Assembly: GCA_965203565.1 (NCBI GenBank)
Contig: OZ241896.1
Span: forward strand, 3,885,504-3,949,503
Reading direction: 5' to 3'
DNA from: JAAXGX01 sp965203565
GTDB taxonomy: Bacteria > Acidobacteriota > Vicinamibacteria > Vicinamibacterales > UBA8438
DNA length: 64,000 nt
Positions 61,990 through 64,000 of this stretch are shown here, piece by piece. A model generated the notes under the pieces. That model did not search any database and was not told the origin of the DNA. It saw only the letters and a list, made by a program, of their open reading frames with translations. Position 1 is the stretch's first letter. Every line of letters starts with the position of its first letter. The translations under genes and the position numbers were made by a program.

Positions 61990-62463
61990 ATGGCGATTGC
62001 GACAGGACGGCCCGCTCCCGACTTCACCCTGCACGAAACGCCGCAGCGGCGGCGCAGCCTGCGCGACTACCGGGGCCGGCACGTGGTGCTCGCCTTCTTC
62101 CCCGGCGCGTTCACCGGCGTCTGCACGACCGAGATGTGCGCCCTCGGCGACCGCCTCGACCGGTTCAGCGCCCTGAACGCCGAGATCGTCGGCATCACGG
62201 TCGATCCGCCGTTCGTCCAGGCGGCCTGGAAGGCGGCGCACGGCGTCTCCTTCACCTTCCTCAGCGACTACAACCGGGAGGTCGTCGACGCCTGGGGCCT
62301 GGCGTTCCCCGGACTGGCCGGCATGGAGGGGTACGTCGCCGCCAACCGGGCGGTGACGGTGGTCGACAAGCAGGGCGTGGTGCGCCACCACTGGGTGGCG
62401 GACAGCCTCGGCGACGAGCCGGACTACGACGCGATCCAGGCCGTGGTGGCCGCCCTGCCGTAG
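61990..62463 (+). CDS. Peroxiredoxin (AhpC/TSA-type)
   Basis: A 157-residue thioredoxin-fold peroxidase with the peroxidatic motif FFPGAFTGVCTTEMC: Cys45 is the peroxidatic residue and Cys50 a second cysteine five residues on. This fits atypical 2-Cys or 1-Cys peroxiredoxins. It reduces peroxides using a thiol donor. A possible -10 lies in GTGATACGGTTG upstream. The TAG stop is directly followed by MITE copy D, and the TAG is inside its target duplication. Confidence 0.9.
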   Translation: MAIATGRPAPDFTLHETPQRRRSLRDYRGRHVVLAFFPGAFTGVCTTEMCALGDRLDRFSALNAEIVGITVDPPFVQAAWKAAHGVSFTFLSDYNREVVDAWGLAFPGLAGMEGYVAANRAVTVVDKQGVVRHHWVADSLGDEPDYDAIQAVVAALP

Positions 62464-62622
62464 CAGCCCGTGGTGGAATCCCCGCGTCGCGCCGAGAGCG
62501 GTGAGGCGCCCGCCTGACAAGGCGTGAGGAGGGCGCATATTGGGCATACGCAACCGACGAACAACGCCGTCAGGCGGGATGCATCGCCGCTCGAATGCAG
62601 CGGGGACTTTCGCCACGGGCTG
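62464..62622 (+). mobile_element. MITE-like palindromic element, copy D
   Basis: A 159-bp copy nearly identical to copy A and in the same orientation. It is flanked by a perfect GTAG direct repeat (62460-62463 and 62623-62626), whose left unit holds the peroxiredoxin stop codon. The gene is therefore intact because the duplication rebuilds the TAG. The gap 62464-62732 holds this element and the metF leader, and nothing else that I can identify. Confidence 0.9.
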
Positions 62623-62732
62623 GTAGCAGCTCACGACTCGGTCGTATCGCGGAGCCGGTTGACCGGACGCTGCGTCTTCACGTCGAACCTCCCACGCTAT
62701 TCCGCACGATCGATCCGGCCGAAACCAGTGAC

Positions 62733-63629
62733 GTGAGGCGCATACCGGACATCTACGCCGCGCAGCGCGCCGCGGGGCGGCCGGTCGTCTCCATCGAGTT
62801 CTTCCCGCCGAAGACGCCGGCGGGGGACGCGAGCCTGTTCGAGCGGGCGCTCCCCCGGCTGGCCGAAGCGCGGCCGGACTTCTGCTCGGTCACCTGCGGC
62901 GCGGGCGGGGAGGGGCTCCGCGAGCGGACGCTCCGGATCGTCGACCGGATGCAGCGGGAGCACGGCCTCACCGCGATGGCGCACGTCACCTGCACCGGCT
63001 TCACCCGCGCCGAGATCGACGGCTTCCTCGACGAGGCGGCCGGCCTCGGCGTGCGGAACGTCCTGGCGCTGCGCGGCGACCCGCCGGCGGGGCAGCCGAA
63101 GTTCCGGCGCCCGCCCGGCGGATTCGACTACGCCTGGCAGCTCATCGACGTCCTGAAGGCGCGGGCGGACCAGTTCGCCATCGGCTGCGCCGGCTTCCCC
63201 GAAGGCCACCCCGAATGCGCGGAGGGGAAGCAGGTCGACTGGGGGCGGCTGCGCGGCAAGGTGGAGCGCGGCGCCGAGTTCGTCCTCACGCAGCTCTTCT
63301 TCGACAACGCCGACTACTTCGAGATGGTCGACCACCTGACCGGCAGGCTCGGCGTGACCGTCCCGATCACCCCCGGCGTCCTGCCTATCCTGAGCGCCCG
63401 GCAGGTGCGGCGCTTCACCGCGCTCTGCGGCGCGACGATCCCGGCGGCGCTCGCCGCCGACCTCGACCGGATCGGCGACGACGACGAGGCGGCCGCCGCG
63501 TTCGGCATCGACTACGCGTCGCGGCAGTGCGAGGGGCTGCTCGCCGGCGGCGCGCCCGGCATCCACCTGTACGCGCTCAACCGGTCGCGCTCGGCGCTCG
63601 CCATCCTCCGGAACCTCGGACTGGCGTAG
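62733..63629 (+). CDS. metF: 5,10-methylenetetrahydrofolate reductase
   Basis: A 298-residue flavoprotein that reduces methylene-THF to methyl-THF for methionine synthesis. VVSIEFFPPKT supplies the catalytic Glu region, and CSVTCGAGG, ALRGDPP and ECAEGKQVD are typical. The length equals the E. coli enzyme when started at GTG 62733; a longer frame runs back into MITE copy D and is not real. No met operon neighbours are seen. Confidence 0.92.
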   Translation: MRRIPDIYAAQRAAGRPVVSIEFFPPKTPAGDASLFERALPRLAEARPDFCSVTCGAGGEGLRERTLRIVDRMQREHGLTAMAHVTCTGFTRAEIDGFLDEAAGLGVRNVLALRGDPPAGQPKFRRPPGGFDYAWQLIDVLKARADQFAIGCAGFPEGHPECAEGKQVDWGRLRGKVERGAEFVLTQLFFDNADYFEMVDHLTGRLGVTVPITPGVLPILSARQVRRFTALCGATIPAALAADLDRIGDDDEAAAAFGIDYASRQCEGLLAGGAPGIHLYALNRSRSALAILRNLGLA

Positions 63630-63656
63630 CCGGCGTGGGCGGCGTCACGGCGGCGC

Positions 63657-63662
63657 TATACT
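63657..63662 (+). promoter_or_regulatory. Putative -10 for the amidohydrolase gene
   Basis: TATACT lies 53 bases before ATG 63716, with a GGAGG ribosome-binding site at about 63704. Confidence 0.45.
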
Positions 63663-63715
63663 GAAAGCGCACGCCGGGCGGTGCGCAGCCACACTTTCCA
63701 CCTGGAGGAACGCCG

Positions 63716-64000
63716 ATGTCCAAAGCGCAGCGAAAATCCGTTCTGCTGGCCGGTCTCACCCTGCTGGCCGCGCCGCCCGCGGCTTCGGCCGACCTGATCA
63801 TCAGAAACGCACGGCTCCTGGACGGCTCCGGCGCGCCCCCGGTGGAGGGCGCCGCCATCGTCGTCGTTCGAGACCGCATCGTCTCCGTTGACGGTTCGGG
63901 CGCCCGCGCCGGCGCCGCCGTCATCGACGCCGGCGGCAGGACGGTGATGCCGGGGCTCTCCGAACTGCACGTGCATTCCTCGCTGGAATTCCGGGTCGAA
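63716..64000 (+). CDS. Exported amidohydrolase, N-terminal part (runs off the window)
   Basis: The first 95 residues of a secreted amidohydrolase-superfamily enzyme. A signal peptide (cleavage near ASADL) is followed by the typical DLIIRNARLLDGSG beta start and then the metal-binding LHVHS (HxH). The best matches in pattern are imidazolonepropionase or D-aminoacylase-like secreted hydrolases. The rest of the protein lies beyond base 64000, so the specific activity cannot be told. Confidence 0.75.
   Translation, partial: MSKAQRKSVLLAGLTLLAAPPAASADLIIRNARLLDGSGAPPVEGAAIVVVRDRIVSVDGSGARAGAAVIDAGGRTVMPGLSELHVHSSLEFRVE

Overview
This 64 kb window is very GC-rich bacterial chromosome, densely packed with genes. 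The gene content points to an Acidobacteriota-type genome, possibly the Vicinamibacteria/Luteitalea side. The support is TonB receptors with carboxypeptidase-regulatory-like plugs, secreted quinoprotein dehydrogenase, c-type cytochrome/copper monooxygenase-like proteins, DUF4159, M16 lipoprotein pairs and exosortase. That placement is inference from gene families; no rRNA or tRNA was seen.

Layout. 0-5.3 kb: Rsm22-type methyltransferase, a beta-barrel protein, a subtilisin, DUF4159 and small proteins. 5.3-13 kb: a surface-sorting/polysaccharide locus. It holds a secreted Ig-like protein with a C-terminal sorting tail and a 14-G tract in its leader, a SpeD-like AdoMet decarboxylase, a SAM methyltransferase, a membrane protein built from three exosortase-like repeats, a GT-C-like membrane protein and an O-antigen-ligase-like protein. 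13-23.7 kb: a UreH/nickel-permease-like protein beside larE, an M16 protease pair, a PEGA protein, two tandem GT-C-like paralogues, bioB and a lipoprotein. 23.7-43.2 kb: secreted oxidative and uptake genes. Two copies of a cytochrome c/copper monooxygenase plus partner cassette lie here, with an HpcH-like protein, a beta-helix protein, two TonB receptors, a PQQ dehydrogenase, DoxX and a NYN nuclease. 43-49 kb: SDR, a GT-C-like protein, an SPFH/NfeD pair and lgt. 49-59.5 kb: an accessory island with a DUF4143 ATPase, a HEPN protein, a DUF222-HNH nuclease, a five-gene membrane operon containing an ExbB/MotA-like subunit, an IS630 fragment and a compact Fic protein. 59.5-64 kb: PqqD-like, OPT transporter, peroxiredoxin, metF and the start of an amidohydrolase.

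A 158-159 bp palindromic element occurs four times. Each copy has imperfect terminal inverted repeats and a perfect 4-bp target duplication (CTAG, CTAT, TCCA, GTAG). It behaves as a MITE. Two copies sit in TAG stop codons, which the duplication restores, and one interrupts a gene of the membrane operon; removing it in silico restores that reading frame. Shorter, decayed relatives lie after other genes.

The strongest candidates for undescribed biology are the triple-repeat exosortase locus and the stator-like membrane operon at 53.3-57.6 kb.
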